The position numbers were made by a program, and so were the translations under genes. Under the pieces are notes generated by a model. That model made no database searches. It had not been told where the DNA came from and worked only from the letters and a program-made list of their open reading frames with translations. From NCBI RefSeq assembly GCF_003254575.1, contig NZ_QJUA01000035.1, positions 1 to 61,486 of the forward strand: a stretch of 61,486 bases of DNA. Direction: 5' to 3'. How positions within the stretch are numbered: the stretch's first letter is position 1; each line of letters starts with the position of its first letter. Origin of the DNA: Mycobacterium kyogaense. GTDB taxonomy: Bacteria; Actinomycetota; Actinomycetes; Mycobacteriales; Mycobacteriaceae. Positions 49,022 through 56,738 of the stretch are shown here, piece after piece.

Positions 49022-49308
49022 CAGCAGGGCTGCCCAGGCGGGGTGAAGTAGGGCACTCCTTCGACGGTGTAGCAGGGGATCTCGCCGGGCACGTACGGGA
49101 CGTCCGATGAGGCGATGGCCGCCGCTGCCACACCGGCTTCGATGCCGTTGGCGATGGGGGCGCCACAGCCCGAGACACCGACGAAGCGGCCGTGGACACC
49201 TGCGCAGATGTCGGCGGATGCGGTGGGGGCGTTCACGATCAGTGCAGTGGCCAGCGGCGCGGCGACGACTGTCGCGGCGGCCAGCAGTGCGGCGGTGTGT
49301 CGGTTCAC
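49021..49308 (-). CDS. Small secreted protein co-transcribed with the DUF1254 gene
   Basis: 95 residues. The Sec signal 'AALLAAATVVAAPLATALIV' ends near 'APTASADI'. The mature part of about 60 residues has four cysteines ('DICAGVHGRFVGVSGCGAP', 'GEIPCYTVEGVPYFTPPGQP' then Cys). No known family. The GTG at 49308 is preceded by AGGGAAG; the longer upstream frame lacks a signal at its start. It may be a partner or chaperone-like export companion of the DUF1254 protein (inference from overlap). Confidence 0.7.
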   Translation of the reverse strand: MNRHTAALLAAATVVAAPLATALIVNAPTASADICAGVHGRFVGVSGCGAPIANGIEAGVAAAAIASSDVPYVPGEIPCYTVEGVPYFTPPGQPC

Positions 49309-49379
49309 GGCTTCCCTGGTTCCTCTCAGTGGCGGCTCGGACTCGACGAATACTCTGCAGCATCGGGAATCCGCCCGTC

Positions 49380-49416
49380 TTGACTTTGACGGACAGATTC
49401 TTGACTCTGACGGACA
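49380..49416 (+). promoter_or_regulatory. Two 16-bp direct repeats 21 bp apart at the AraC start, candidate operator
   Basis: TTGACTTTGACGGACA (49380-49395) and TTGACTCTGACGGACA (49401-49416) differ at one base. Their 21-bp period is two helical turns, the usual layout of AraC-family half-sites. The second copy ends on the A of the start codon at 49416. Confidence 0.6.
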
Positions 49417-50453
49417 TGCAGCTGGTGCGCGGCTCGGCACTGGTGGGGTTCGTTCCACTGATCACCACCCTGGGAGGGGACCCGGGGGCGCTACTGGCGC
49501 TGGCCGGTATCGATCCTGCGGACGCCGGCAATGACGACCGGTACGTTCCGCTGCGTAGCGCCATCGCTGCCGTCGAGAATGCGAGCACCACTCTTCACGT
49601 GTCCGACTTCGGACGACGGCTGGCGCTACGTCAGAGCATCGACATCCTCGGTCCGGTGGCGGTCGCCGCCCGCACCGCCGCCACCGTCGCCGTGGCGTTC
49701 GATGTCCTGGTCACCCACATGGATTCGCACAGCCCCGGTATCAGTGCGCGCATCACCGACGATGCCGATCCGGCCTTGCGCCGCTTCGAGTACGGCTTTC
49801 TCCTGCATCCGGCGCCCCCGCAGACTCAGGCGATCGAGCTGGCCCTCGGCCTGACCCTGCAGGTGCTGCGCCTGTTCCTGGGCGCCGCCTACCACCCGGT
49901 TGCCGTGCACCTTCCGCACCCGCCGCTCGGGACCGATGGCGACTACCGCGACTACTTCGGGTGCACGCCGCATTTCACCGCGTCCTTCGCGGGATTCACG
50001 CTGCGCGCCAACGACTTGGAGCGCCCGCTGAACCACGATCCCCTGGCACACCGACTCGCGCTCAGCTATCTGTCCGACGCCCACGGACAGCGCACCCGCG
50101 ACATCGTCGACACCGTGCGAAGTATCGTGCGCCAAGTGCTGCCCAGCGGGGAACTCACCGCCACGCTGGTCGCCCGCCAGTTCGGCATACACACCAAAAC
50201 ACTGCAGCGCCGCCTCGTCGCGGAGGGCACCACCTTCTCGGAGCTGGTCGACGACACCCGGCGCGAGCTGGCCCACCGTCTACTCGTCGGCACCGAACTG
50301 CCCATCGCCCAGGTGTCGCGACAGCTCGGGTACGCCGAACACAGTGTGTTCACCCGCGCCTGCAAGAGGTGGTTCGACGTGACACCGACCGAACATCGCA
50401 GGCGCGCCCCGACGTCGAAACCGCTGCGCAACTGCGGTGGCGGAGGGATTTGA
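49416..50453 (+). CDS. AraC-family transcriptional regulator
   Basis: 345 residues. The N-terminal ligand domain is of the OruR/ArmR type ('GSALVGFVPLITTLGGDPGA', 'DFGRRLALRQSIDILGPVAV'). The C-terminal AraC DNA-binding domain has 'ATLVARQFGIHTKTLQRRLV' and 'PIAQVSRQLGYAEHSVFTRA' with 'KRWFDVTPTEHRR'. The ATG at 49416 coincides with the second copy of a 16-bp direct repeat. It is divergent from the secreted protein/DUF1254 unit, its probable target. The last residues and stop codon lie inside the tRNA-Ser(TGA) gene on the other strand. Confidence 0.88.
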   Translation: MQLVRGSALVGFVPLITTLGGDPGALLALAGIDPADAGNDDRYVPLRSAIAAVENASTTLHVSDFGRRLALRQSIDILGPVAVAARTAATVAVAFDVLVTHMDSHSPGISARITDDADPALRRFEYGFLLHPAPPQTQAIELALGLTLQVLRLFLGAAYHPVAVHLPHPPLGTDGDYRDYFGCTPHFTASFAGFTLRANDLERPLNHDPLAHRLALSYLSDAHGQRTRDIVDTVRSIVRQVLPSGELTATLVARQFGIHTKTLQRRLVAEGTTFSELVDDTRRELAHRLLVGTELPIAQVSRQLGYAEHSVFTRACKRWFDVTPTEHRRRAPTSKPLRNCGGGGI

Positions 50454-50521
50454 ACCCCCGGACGGTGTTAGCCGTCTCTCGCTTTCAAGGCGAGTGCATT
50501 AGGCCGCTCTGCCACGCCACC
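50435..50521 (-). tRNA. tRNA-Ser (anticodon TGA)
   Basis: 87-nt class II tRNA. Acceptor GGTGGCG/CGCCACC with discriminator G, anticodon stem CTCGC/GCGAG around loop CTTGAAA (TGA), variable arm GACGG/CCGTC, T-arm GGTTCAAAT. Its 3' end overlaps the stop region of the AraC gene by 19 bp. Confidence 0.95.
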
Positions 50522-50531
50522 GCGCGTCAGT

Positions 50532-51044
50532 CTAGACGCGGCCCACCTTCGCCGACGGTGCCCCCGACTGCAGCGCGGTACTGATCCGGCGGCAGTTCTC
50601 CCCCATCGCAGTCACCTGAGGTCGCGAGAGACGGTCCACGAAGTGCTCGCGCACCGCCGCCCCGTACGTCTGTTGCGCCGAGGACAGCGCGTCGCGGCCC
50701 TGCACCGTGATGAAAGCCAGCACCCCGCGGCCGTCGTCCGGACTCGCGCCCCGGGTCACGAGGTTCTGCTTCTCCAAGCGGTTGATCTGCCGCGTGACGC
50801 GACTCGGCAGCGACATCAACGACTCAGCCAGATCTCCCATTCGGGCCGCCCCTGCCGGCGATGCAGCCAGCAGATCGAGCAGCCGTACGTCGTTCAAGGT
50901 GAGCTTGTGCTTGTCCACCAACGCTCTGTTCATCGTGGCGTACAAGCGCAGCGCGGCGTCCAAGAAGTTCTGCCACGCACGTTGTTCTGACATGTCCAAA
51001 CCCGGCGTATCGCTTGCGCTACGCCCCCCGATCATCCCCTCCAT
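50532..51044 (-). CDS. MarR-family transcriptional regulator
   Basis: 170 residues. The winged helix has 'KLTLNDVRLLDLLAASPAGA', 'MGDLAESLMSLPSRVTRQIN' and 'NLVTRGASPDDGRGVLAFIT', the MarR DxRGxx wing. The ATG at 51044 is favoured because TAATAT, near consensus, ends 6 nt upstream. It is divergent from the quinone oxidoreductase gene with a 79-nt gap that contains an 8-bp inverted repeat, so it may sense quinones or phenolics and control that gene (inference). Ends 11 nt from tRNA-Ser(TGA). Confidence 0.9.
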   Translation of the reverse strand: MEGMIGGRSASDTPGLDMSEQRAWQNFLDAALRLYATMNRALVDKHKLTLNDVRLLDLLAASPAGAARMGDLAESLMSLPSRVTRQINRLEKQNLVTRGASPDDGRGVLAFITVQGRDALSSAQQTYGAAVREHFVDRLSRPQVTAMGENCRRISTALQSGAPSAKVGRV

Positions 51045-51050
51045 GGGCAC

Positions 51051-51056
51051 ATATTA
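51051..51056 (-). promoter_or_regulatory. -10 hexamer for leaderless MarR transcript
   Basis: On the minus strand TAATAT ends 6 nt before the ATG at 51044. Confidence 0.55.
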
Positions 51057-51076
51057 GAGGCAGCGAGCTATAGCCA

Positions 51077-51123
51077 TCGGGCAATGAGGACTGCAGTTTT
51101 CCCTGCGTAGTAGCGTTGCCCGA
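51077..51123. promoter_or_regulatory. Inverted repeat between MarR and oxidoreductase genes
   Basis: TCGGGCAA (51077-51084) and TTGCCCGA (51116-51123) are exact complements with 31 bp between them. The second arm overlaps the last T of the oxidoreductase -10 and reaches to its ATG, so a bound protein would block initiation. A separate short palindrome GCTATAGC lies at 51067-51074. Confidence 0.4.
51111..51116 (+). promoter_or_regulatory. -10 hexamer for leaderless oxidoreductase transcript
   Basis: TAGCGT ends 7 nt before the ATG at 51124, the same hexamer and spacing as at 5165. Confidence 0.55.
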
Positions 51124-52101
51124 ATGCTGGCTATCGTGGCGGACTCCGGCCGACTGACCTGGCAGGCAGTCCCCGATGTGGCACCCGGCCCCGGCGAGGT
51201 CCTGCTGCGGGTCGCCGCCGCAGGCGTCAACCGGGCCGACCTCCTCCAGGCAGCCGGGCACTATCCGCCCCCGCCGGGCGCGAGCGACATCATCGGTCTC
51301 GAGGTGTCCGGGGTGATCGAGGCCCTGGGCGCCGATCTCGACGATTCGCAGTGGTCGCAGGGGCAACCGGTCTGCGCTTTGCTGGCAGGCGGTGGCTACG
51401 CCGAATACGTGGCGGTCCCGGCCTCCCAGCTGCTCCCCGCACCCGAAGGGATACCGCTCCCGTACGCCGCCGGGCTACCCGAGGTCGCCTGCACCGTCTG
51501 GTCGAACATCGTGATGACCGCCGGCGTGCAGCCGGGCCAACTCCTCCTGGTGCACGGGGGTGCCAGCGGCATCGGCACCCACGCCATCCAGGTCGCCGGC
51601 GCGCTGGGCTGCCGGGTCGCCGTGACCGCCGGGTCGGCGAACAAGCTGGAGCTGTGCGCCGAACTCGGCGCCGAGATAACCATCGACTACCACACCGACG
51701 ATTTCGTCGAGGTGCTGCGCGAGGCCGGCGGCGCCGACGTCATCCTCGACATCATGGGAGCGGCCTATCTGGATCGCAACATCGACGCCCTGGCCGACGA
51801 CGGCCGCCTGGTGATCATCGGCATGCAGGGCGGCGTCAAGGGCGAGCTGAACATCGGCAGGCTGCTGGCCAAGCGCGGCGGCGTGTTCGCCACCGCACTG
51901 CGCGCCCGCCCTGTCGACGGGCCGGCCGGTAAGTCCGCGATCGTGACGCAGGTGCGAGACAATGTGTGGCCGATGATCGCCGACGGTCAGGTCCGGCCGG
52001 TGATCGGCGCCGAGTTCCCCATCGCAGAAGCCCAAGCGGCCCACGAACTGCTCGAATCCGGCGACGTGTCCGGGAAAGTGATTCTGCGCGTAGGCGATTA
52101 G
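51124..52101 (+). CDS. Zinc-free quinone oxidoreductase (PIG3/Qor-type, Rv3777-like)
   Basis: 325-residue medium-chain reductase without zinc-ligand cysteines. 'LLRVAAAGVNRADLLQAAGH' with 'YPPPPGASDIIGLEVSG' is the PIG3/TP53I3 hallmark. The NADPH site is 'LLVHGGASGIGTHAIQVAGA'. It reduces quinones, possibly by one electron as PIG3 does. Divergent from a MarR regulator, which fits induction by redox-active compounds. Convergent with the Rv3778c-like gene, 6 nt apart. Confidence 0.9.
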   Translation: MLAIVADSGRLTWQAVPDVAPGPGEVLLRVAAAGVNRADLLQAAGHYPPPPGASDIIGLEVSGVIEALGADLDDSQWSQGQPVCALLAGGGYAEYVAVPASQLLPAPEGIPLPYAAGLPEVACTVWSNIVMTAGVQPGQLLLVHGGASGIGTHAIQVAGALGCRVAVTAGSANKLELCAELGAEITIDYHTDDFVEVLREAGGADVILDIMGAAYLDRNIDALADDGRLVIIGMQGGVKGELNIGRLLAKRGGVFATALRARPVDGPAGKSAIVTQVRDNVWPMIADGQVRPVIGAEFPIAEAQAAHELLESGDVSGKVILRVGD

Positions 52102-52107
52102 CGAGGG

Positions 52108-53304
52108 TCAGCCGAGTGAGGCCAAGGCCCGCACCAGCTGATCGACCTCGGCTGCGGTGCTGTAGTGCGCCAGCCCGATCGTGACCGCACCACCCACGTC
52201 GTTGACCCCGATGACATCGAGCACGCGGGAGTTCGCGTTCGCGATCGCGAGGATGCCGTTGTCGGCGAGCCGCTGCACGACCCGCTCGGCGGGAACGTTC
52301 TCCACGGCGAAGCTCAGCACCGGGATGCGCTCCTCGGGGCTGCCGATCACGATCACCGTGGGCAGCACCCGCAGCGAGGACAGCAGGTAGTCGAAGAGGC
52401 CGTCGAGATAGCCCGAGGCGGACCTCATCGACACCGCCAGCCGCTCACGACGGCTGCCTTGGGCCGAATCCTCAAGACCGGCAAGATATTCGATGCTGGC
52501 CACCAGGCCTGCGAGGTAGCCGAACTGGTGTGATCCCAGCTCCAGACGCGCCGGGCCCGTCGCCTCAGGGTCCAGGGACACCGAACCGAACGCATCGATG
52601 AGCGACGGGTCGCGGAACACGAGCGCACCGATCGGGGGCCCACCCCAGGCCAGCGCGTTGAGCGCCACCACGTCGGCGTCGACCTCGTCGACGTCGATCA
52701 GGCGGTAGGGCGCGGCCGCGGAGTGGTCCACGACGACGAGCCCCCCGACCTCGTGGACCAGTTTGGTCACCTCGCGAAGCTCGGTGACGGTGCCCAAAGT
52801 CGTTGACGCGGAGGTCAATGCGACCAGCCGGGTGGCCCGGTTGACCAGGCCCTCCCACTGCCACGTCGGCAGCTCCCCGGATTCGATGTCGACCTCGGCC
52901 CACTTGACCTGCGCCCCGTAGCGGTTCGCCGCGCGCAGCCACGGAGCGATGTTGGCCTCGTCGTCGAGCCGAGACACCACCACCTCGTATCCGAGGCCGA
53001 CACGGCCAGAGGCCGCGTCGGCGAGCGAGGTCAGCAGCACCGCGCGGTCGGCACCCAGAACGACGCCGGCAGGGTCGGCGTTGACCAGATCGGCCACCGC
53101 CTGGCGGGCCGCAGCCAGCACCGCGGCACTGCGCCGCGACGACGGGTGCGAACTCGCCACGGTCGGCATCGAGCCACGGAAAGCCGTGGACACCGCGCGG
53201 CTGACCGTATCGGGCAGCAGCATGCCGTGCTGCGCATCCAGGTGCACCCAGCCATCGCCCAACGACGGGTGCAGACCCCGCACCCGGGCGACGTCGTATG
53301 CCAT
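52108..53304 (-). CDS. Class V aminotransferase/cysteine desulfurase-like protein lacking the usual PLP lysine
   Basis: 398 residues with the class V aminotransferase fold order: 'GWVHLDAQHGMLLPDTV' near the N-terminus, 'VALTSASTTLGTVTELREVT', 'GGLVVVDHSAAAPYRLIDVD' (the PLP pyridine-binding Asp), then 'VVALNALAWGGPPIGALVFR'. The PLP lysine normally stands in a SxHK segment just before this Gly-Pro turn; here Ala-Trp occupies it. The protein may be a degenerate enzyme or a structural partner. ATG at 53304, with TAAGGT 8 nt upstream. Rv3778c holds this position in M. tuberculosis. Confidence 0.8.
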   Translation of the reverse strand: MAYDVARVRGLHPSLGDGWVHLDAQHGMLLPDTVSRAVSTAFRGSMPTVASSHPSSRRSAAVLAAARQAVADLVNADPAGVVLGADRAVLLTSLADAASGRVGLGYEVVVSRLDDEANIAPWLRAANRYGAQVKWAEVDIESGELPTWQWEGLVNRATRLVALTSASTTLGTVTELREVTKLVHEVGGLVVVDHSAAAPYRLIDVDEVDADVVALNALAWGGPPIGALVFRDPSLIDAFGSVSLDPEATGPARLELGSHQFGYLAGLVASIEYLAGLEDSAQGSRRERLAVSMRSASGYLDGLFDYLLSSLRVLPTVIVIGSPEERIPVLSFAVENVPAERVVQRLADNGILAIANANSRVLDVIGVNDVGGAVTIGLAHYSTAAEVDQLVRALASLG

Positions 53305-53312
53305 GTCAGCCC

Positions 53313-53318
53313 ACCTTA
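53313..53318 (-). promoter_or_regulatory. -10 hexamer for the Rv3778c-like gene
   Basis: On the minus strand TAAGGT ends 8 nt before the ATG at 53304, suggesting a leaderless or one-base leader mRNA. Confidence 0.45.
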
Positions 53319-53436
53319 GTGCGTCCTGGGAACCTCGCCGTGCCGCCGCATCGCGGACGGTGAGCGATTGCCCGACCTCGCTCGTGCTGCCCATGCCGTG
53401 GCCGGTACGGGTCATCTGGGCAGCCATACTAGTCCA

Positions 53437-55383
53437 GTGAGCTTCGGGTACGGAGTGCTACTTGCGTTGGCGTTGCTGGTTGTCCCCGGGGCAATCATCG
53501 CGCGGTGCGGTGGGCTGCACTGGCCGGCTGCGGTGGCCGTCGCGCCGGCGTTGACCTACGGCGCCGTGGCCATGGCAATCGTGCCGTTCGGCGCGCTCGG
53601 GGTGCCCTGGAACGCGGGCACCGCACTGCTCACTCTCGCCGTCGTCGCCGGCGTGATCGCCGGTTTGCGGGTGCTGGCCCGACGGATCTGGGGCACCCCC
53701 CAGGGGCCCGAGAGACCTCGACCGCCGCGCGGTGCGACGCTCCTGGTCGGCGGAGGCGTCGTCCTGGGGGCGGTGCTGATCTGGGTCGCCGCCGCGCGGG
53801 GTTTGGCCAACTGGCAGTCGATTCCCAGCACCTGGGATGCGGTCTGGCACGCCAACACCATCCGGTTCATCCTCGACACCGGCCAGGCCTCCCCCACCCA
53901 CATGGGCGAACTGCGCAACATCGAGACCCTCGAGGCGCTGTACTACCCCTCTGCCTTCCACGCGCTGGCCGCGGTGTTCGCCCAGGTGGCCGGTGCCGCG
54001 CCGGCGACTGCGTACACGGTGTTCTCCGTCGCGGTGTCCTGCTGGCTGTTCCCCGCGAGCGCCGCGATGTTGACGTGGCTTCTCATGCACCGCTGGGCGG
54101 CGCCGTGGCCGACGTTCGGGGCCGCGGCCACCTCGGCGGTGTTGGCCGCGTCGTTCACCGCCGTCCCGTTCGTCGAGTTCGACACCGCCTCGATTCCCAA
54201 CCTCGCCGCCTACGGCATCGCCGTGCCGGTGTTCGTGCTCGTCACCACGACCCTGGCGCACCGCGACCGCATCCCGATGGCGGTGTTGGCCGTCGTCGGC
54301 CTGTTCACCGTCCACATCACCGGCGGGGTGGTCGCGGTCGTCCTGGTCGCCGCCTGGTGGCTGGTCGATGTGCTGCGCCGGCCCGTGCGCGGGCGGCTCT
54401 CCGACACCGTCACTCCCTTCGCCATCGGGGCCCCGTCGGTGGCGCTGCTGCTCCCCCAGTTCCTCGGCGTGCTGCAGCAGGCGGAGATCATCGAGGGCCA
54501 CTCCTTCGTCACCCACCAGAGCAGGAAGCGCGCGCTGTTCGACGCCGTCGTGCAGCACACCCGTCATCTCAACGATTTCCCGATCCAGTGGTGGCTGATC
54601 GCACTGGCGGCGGCCGGTGGTGTCCTGATCGTCCTGCGGCGGGTGTGGTGGCCCGCCCTGGTGTGGTTGTTGCTGGTCATCTCGATCGTGCACTCGTCCG
54701 TACCGTTCGGTGGCCCGTTCGGAGCGGCCGTCGGCCAGTTCAGCGACCTCTTCTACAGCGACCCCCGCCGCCTGTCGGCGGTGATCACCCTGCTGCTGAG
54801 CGCGCTGGCCGGCATCGCTGCCACGATCGGCGCCTGCTGGCTCGCCCAGCACATCCCCGCGCTGTCGCCGCGGGTGCGGCATGCCGCGGTCGCGGTCGTG
54901 CTCACGGGGGCGGCCGTCGCATCGGCCGTGCACTATCTGCCGCGGCATGAGTTCCTGTTCGGCGAGAAGTACGACTCGGTGATCATCAACGACAAGGACA
55001 TGGAGGCGTTCGCCTATCTGGCGACGCTGCCCGGTGCGCGGGACAGCCTGATCGCCAACGCCAACACCGACGGCACAGCGTGGATGTACGCCGTCGCCGG
55101 TCTGCACCCGCTGTGGACCCACTACGACTATCCGGTCCAGCAGGGTCCCGGGTATCACCGCTTCATCATCTGGGCCTACGCCGACGACGCCGACACCGAT
55201 CCGCGGGTGGCCGAGGCGGTCAAGGCGCTGAACATCCGCTACGTTCTCACCAGCGCGACGGTGGTGAAGGGGTTCGTGATGCCCGACGGTCTCACGTCAC
55301 TGGACAAATCACGGTCGTGGGAGAAGATCTACGACAACGGCCAGGCCCGCATCTACCAGTGGCGCGCAGCCCGACCGGAATGA
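53437..55383 (+). CDS. Polytopic membrane protein, Rv3779-like (DUF6541, glycosyltransferase-like)
   Basis: 648 residues with about 13 membrane helices, starting 'SFGYGVLLALALLVVPGAII'. A conserved early loop has 'IPSTWDAVWHANTIRFILDT' with acidic and His residues as in GT-C glycosyltransferases, and a soluble C-terminal domain ('FAYLATLPGARDSLIANANT') follows. Rv3779 has been linked to polyprenyl-phosphomannose supply and lipoglycan synthesis; that role is carried over by position and similarity. GTG at 53437. It lies before bpa and the galactan exporter genes, in an envelope cluster. A long antisense frame across it is spurious. Confidence 0.82.
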   Translation: MSFGYGVLLALALLVVPGAIIARCGGLHWPAAVAVAPALTYGAVAMAIVPFGALGVPWNAGTALLTLAVVAGVIAGLRVLARRIWGTPQGPERPRPPRGATLLVGGGVVLGAVLIWVAAARGLANWQSIPSTWDAVWHANTIRFILDTGQASPTHMGELRNIETLEALYYPSAFHALAAVFAQVAGAAPATAYTVFSVAVSCWLFPASAAMLTWLLMHRWAAPWPTFGAAATSAVLAASFTAVPFVEFDTASIPNLAAYGIAVPVFVLVTTTLAHRDRIPMAVLAVVGLFTVHITGGVVAVVLVAAWWLVDVLRRPVRGRLSDTVTPFAIGAPSVALLLPQFLGVLQQAEIIEGHSFVTHQSRKRALFDAVVQHTRHLNDFPIQWWLIALAAAGGVLIVLRRVWWPALVWLLLVISIVHSSVPFGGPFGAAVGQFSDLFYSDPRRLSAVITLLLSALAGIAATIGACWLAQHIPALSPRVRHAAVAVVLTGAAVASAVHYLPRHEFLFGEKYDSVIINDKDMEAFAYLATLPGARDSLIANANTDGTAWMYAVAGLHPLWTHYDYPVQQGPGYHRFIIWAYADDADTDPRVAEAVKALNIRYVLTSATVVKGFVMPDGLTSLDKSRSWEKIYDNGQARIYQWRAARPE

Positions 55384-55411
55384 CGACGCGACGCTGGGGC
55401 ACTCTAGGAAC

Positions 55412-55921
55412 ATGACTTCGGACAACGACGACAACATCGAGATCATCGGCGACGGCACGTCCGACACCGAGCAGGGCTCCGAGGGCAAATCGCTGTCCGA
55501 TCTGGTCGAGCAGCCCGCCAAGGTCATGCGGATCGGCACGATGATCAAGCAGCTCCTCGAGGAGGTCCGCGCCGCTCCGCTCGACGAGGCCAGCCGCGGC
55601 CGACTGCGCGACATCCACCGCACCAGCATCAGCGAGCTGGAGGACGGTCTCGCGCCGGAGCTGCGCGCCGAACTCGAGCGGCTCACGCTGCCGTTCACCG
55701 AGGACGCGGTGCCGTCGGATTCCGAGCTCCGCATCGCCCAGGCACAGCTGGTGGGTTGGCTGGAAGGCCTGTTCCACGGCATCCAGACCGCGCTCTTCGC
55801 TCAGCAGATGGCCGCCCGGCAGCAGCTCGAGCAGATGCGCCAGGGTGCGTTGCCGCCCGGCGTGAGCATTCCAGCGCAGCGCGGCGGGCCCGGGCATCCC
55901 GGCACCGGGCAGTACCTGTGA
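55412..55921 (+). CDS. bpa: Bacterial proteasome activator Bpa/PafE
   Basis: 169 residues. An acidic start leads to the helical core ('PAKVMRIGTMIKQLLEEVRA', 'RGRLRDIHRTSISELEDGLA', 'QLVGWLEGLFHGIQTALFAQ') that forms a dodecameric ring, and the C-terminus ends in GQYL, the HbYX-like tail that docks into the 20S proteasome alpha ring. It opens the gate ATP-independently for degradation of unfolded or selected proteins such as HspR. Homologue of Rv3780. Only 7 nt separate it from wzt, so it shares an operon with galactan export genes. Confidence 0.93.
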   Translation: MTSDNDDNIEIIGDGTSDTEQGSEGKSLSDLVEQPAKVMRIGTMIKQLLEEVRAAPLDEASRGRLRDIHRTSISELEDGLAPELRAELERLTLPFTEDAVPSDSELRIAQAQLVGWLEGLFHGIQTALFAQQMAARQQLEQMRQGALPPGVSIPAQRGGPGHPGTGQYL

Positions 55922-55928
55922 GACGTCG

Positions 55929-56738
55929 GTGAGCAGTCCCCTGTCGTCGGAACCGTTCATCGAGACGCGCAACGCGTGGGTGGAGTTTCCGATCTTCGAC
56001 GCCAAGACGCGGTCGCTGAAGAAGGCTTTCCTCGGCAAGGCCGGCGGTGCGATCGGACGCAACGAGTCCAACGTCGTCGTCATCGAGGCGCTGCGCGACA
56101 TCACGATGTCGCTGAAGATGGGTGACCGGGTCGGTCTGGTCGGCCACAACGGTGCGGGCAAATCGACGCTGCTGCGCCTGCTCTCCGGCATCTACGAGCC
56201 GACGCGCGGGGTGGCGACGGTGCGGGGCCGGGTGGCGCCGGTGTTCGACCTGGGTGTCGGCATGGACCCCGAGATCTCCGGCTTCGAGAACATCATCATC
56301 CGGGGGCTCTTCCTCGGACAGACGCGCAAGCAGATGCTCGCCAAGGTCGACGAGATCGCCGAGTTCACCGAACTGGGCGACTACCTGTCGATGCCGCTGC
56401 GGACGTACTCGACCGGCATGCGTGTGCGGTTGGCGATGGGCGTGGTGACGAGCATCGATCCCGAGATCCTGCTCCTCGACGAGGGCATCGGCGCCGTCGA
56501 CGCCGACTTCTTGAAGAAGGCGCAGACCCGGCTGGCCGACCTGGTGGCGCGGTCCGGAATCCTGGTGTTCGCCAGCCATTCCAACGAATTCCTGGCCCGG
56601 TTGTGCAACACCGCGATGTGGATCGACCACGGCACCGTGAAGATGGAGGGCGGCATCGAGGACGTCGTCCGCGCCTACGAGGGCGAGGACGCCGCCCGCC
56701 ATGTGCGGGAGGTCCTCGAGGAGACCGCGCGTGGCTGA
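55929..56738 (+). CDS. wzt: Galactan ABC exporter ATP-binding protein Wzt (Rv3781-like)
   Basis: 269 residues. An N-terminal extension is followed by Walker A 'LVGHNGAGKSTLLRLLSG', the signature region 'YSTGMRVRLAMGVVTS' and Walker B 'ILLLDEGIGAVDADF', the pattern of O-antigen/teichoic acid exporters. It lacks the C-terminal carbohydrate-binding domain of some Wzt proteins. With Wzm it flips the lipid-linked galactan of arabinogalactan across the membrane. GTG start 7 nt after bpa; its 3' end overlaps glfT1 by 8 nt. Confidence 0.92.
   Translation: MSSPLSSEPFIETRNAWVEFPIFDAKTRSLKKAFLGKAGGAIGRNESNVVVIEALRDITMSLKMGDRVGLVGHNGAGKSTLLRLLSGIYEPTRGVATVRGRVAPVFDLGVGMDPEISGFENIIIRGLFLGQTRKQMLAKVDEIAEFTELGDYLSMPLRTYSTGMRVRLAMGVVTSIDPEILLLDEGIGAVDADFLKKAQTRLADLVARSGILVFASHSNEFLARLCNTAMWIDHGTVKMEGGIEDVVRAYEGEDAARHVREVLEETARG

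Noticed and set aside
53458..55158. 566-codon minus-strand frame
   Set aside because: Antisense to the polytopic membrane protein. The Arg/Gly/Gln/Asp-rich sequence arises from codons opposite hydrophobic residues.
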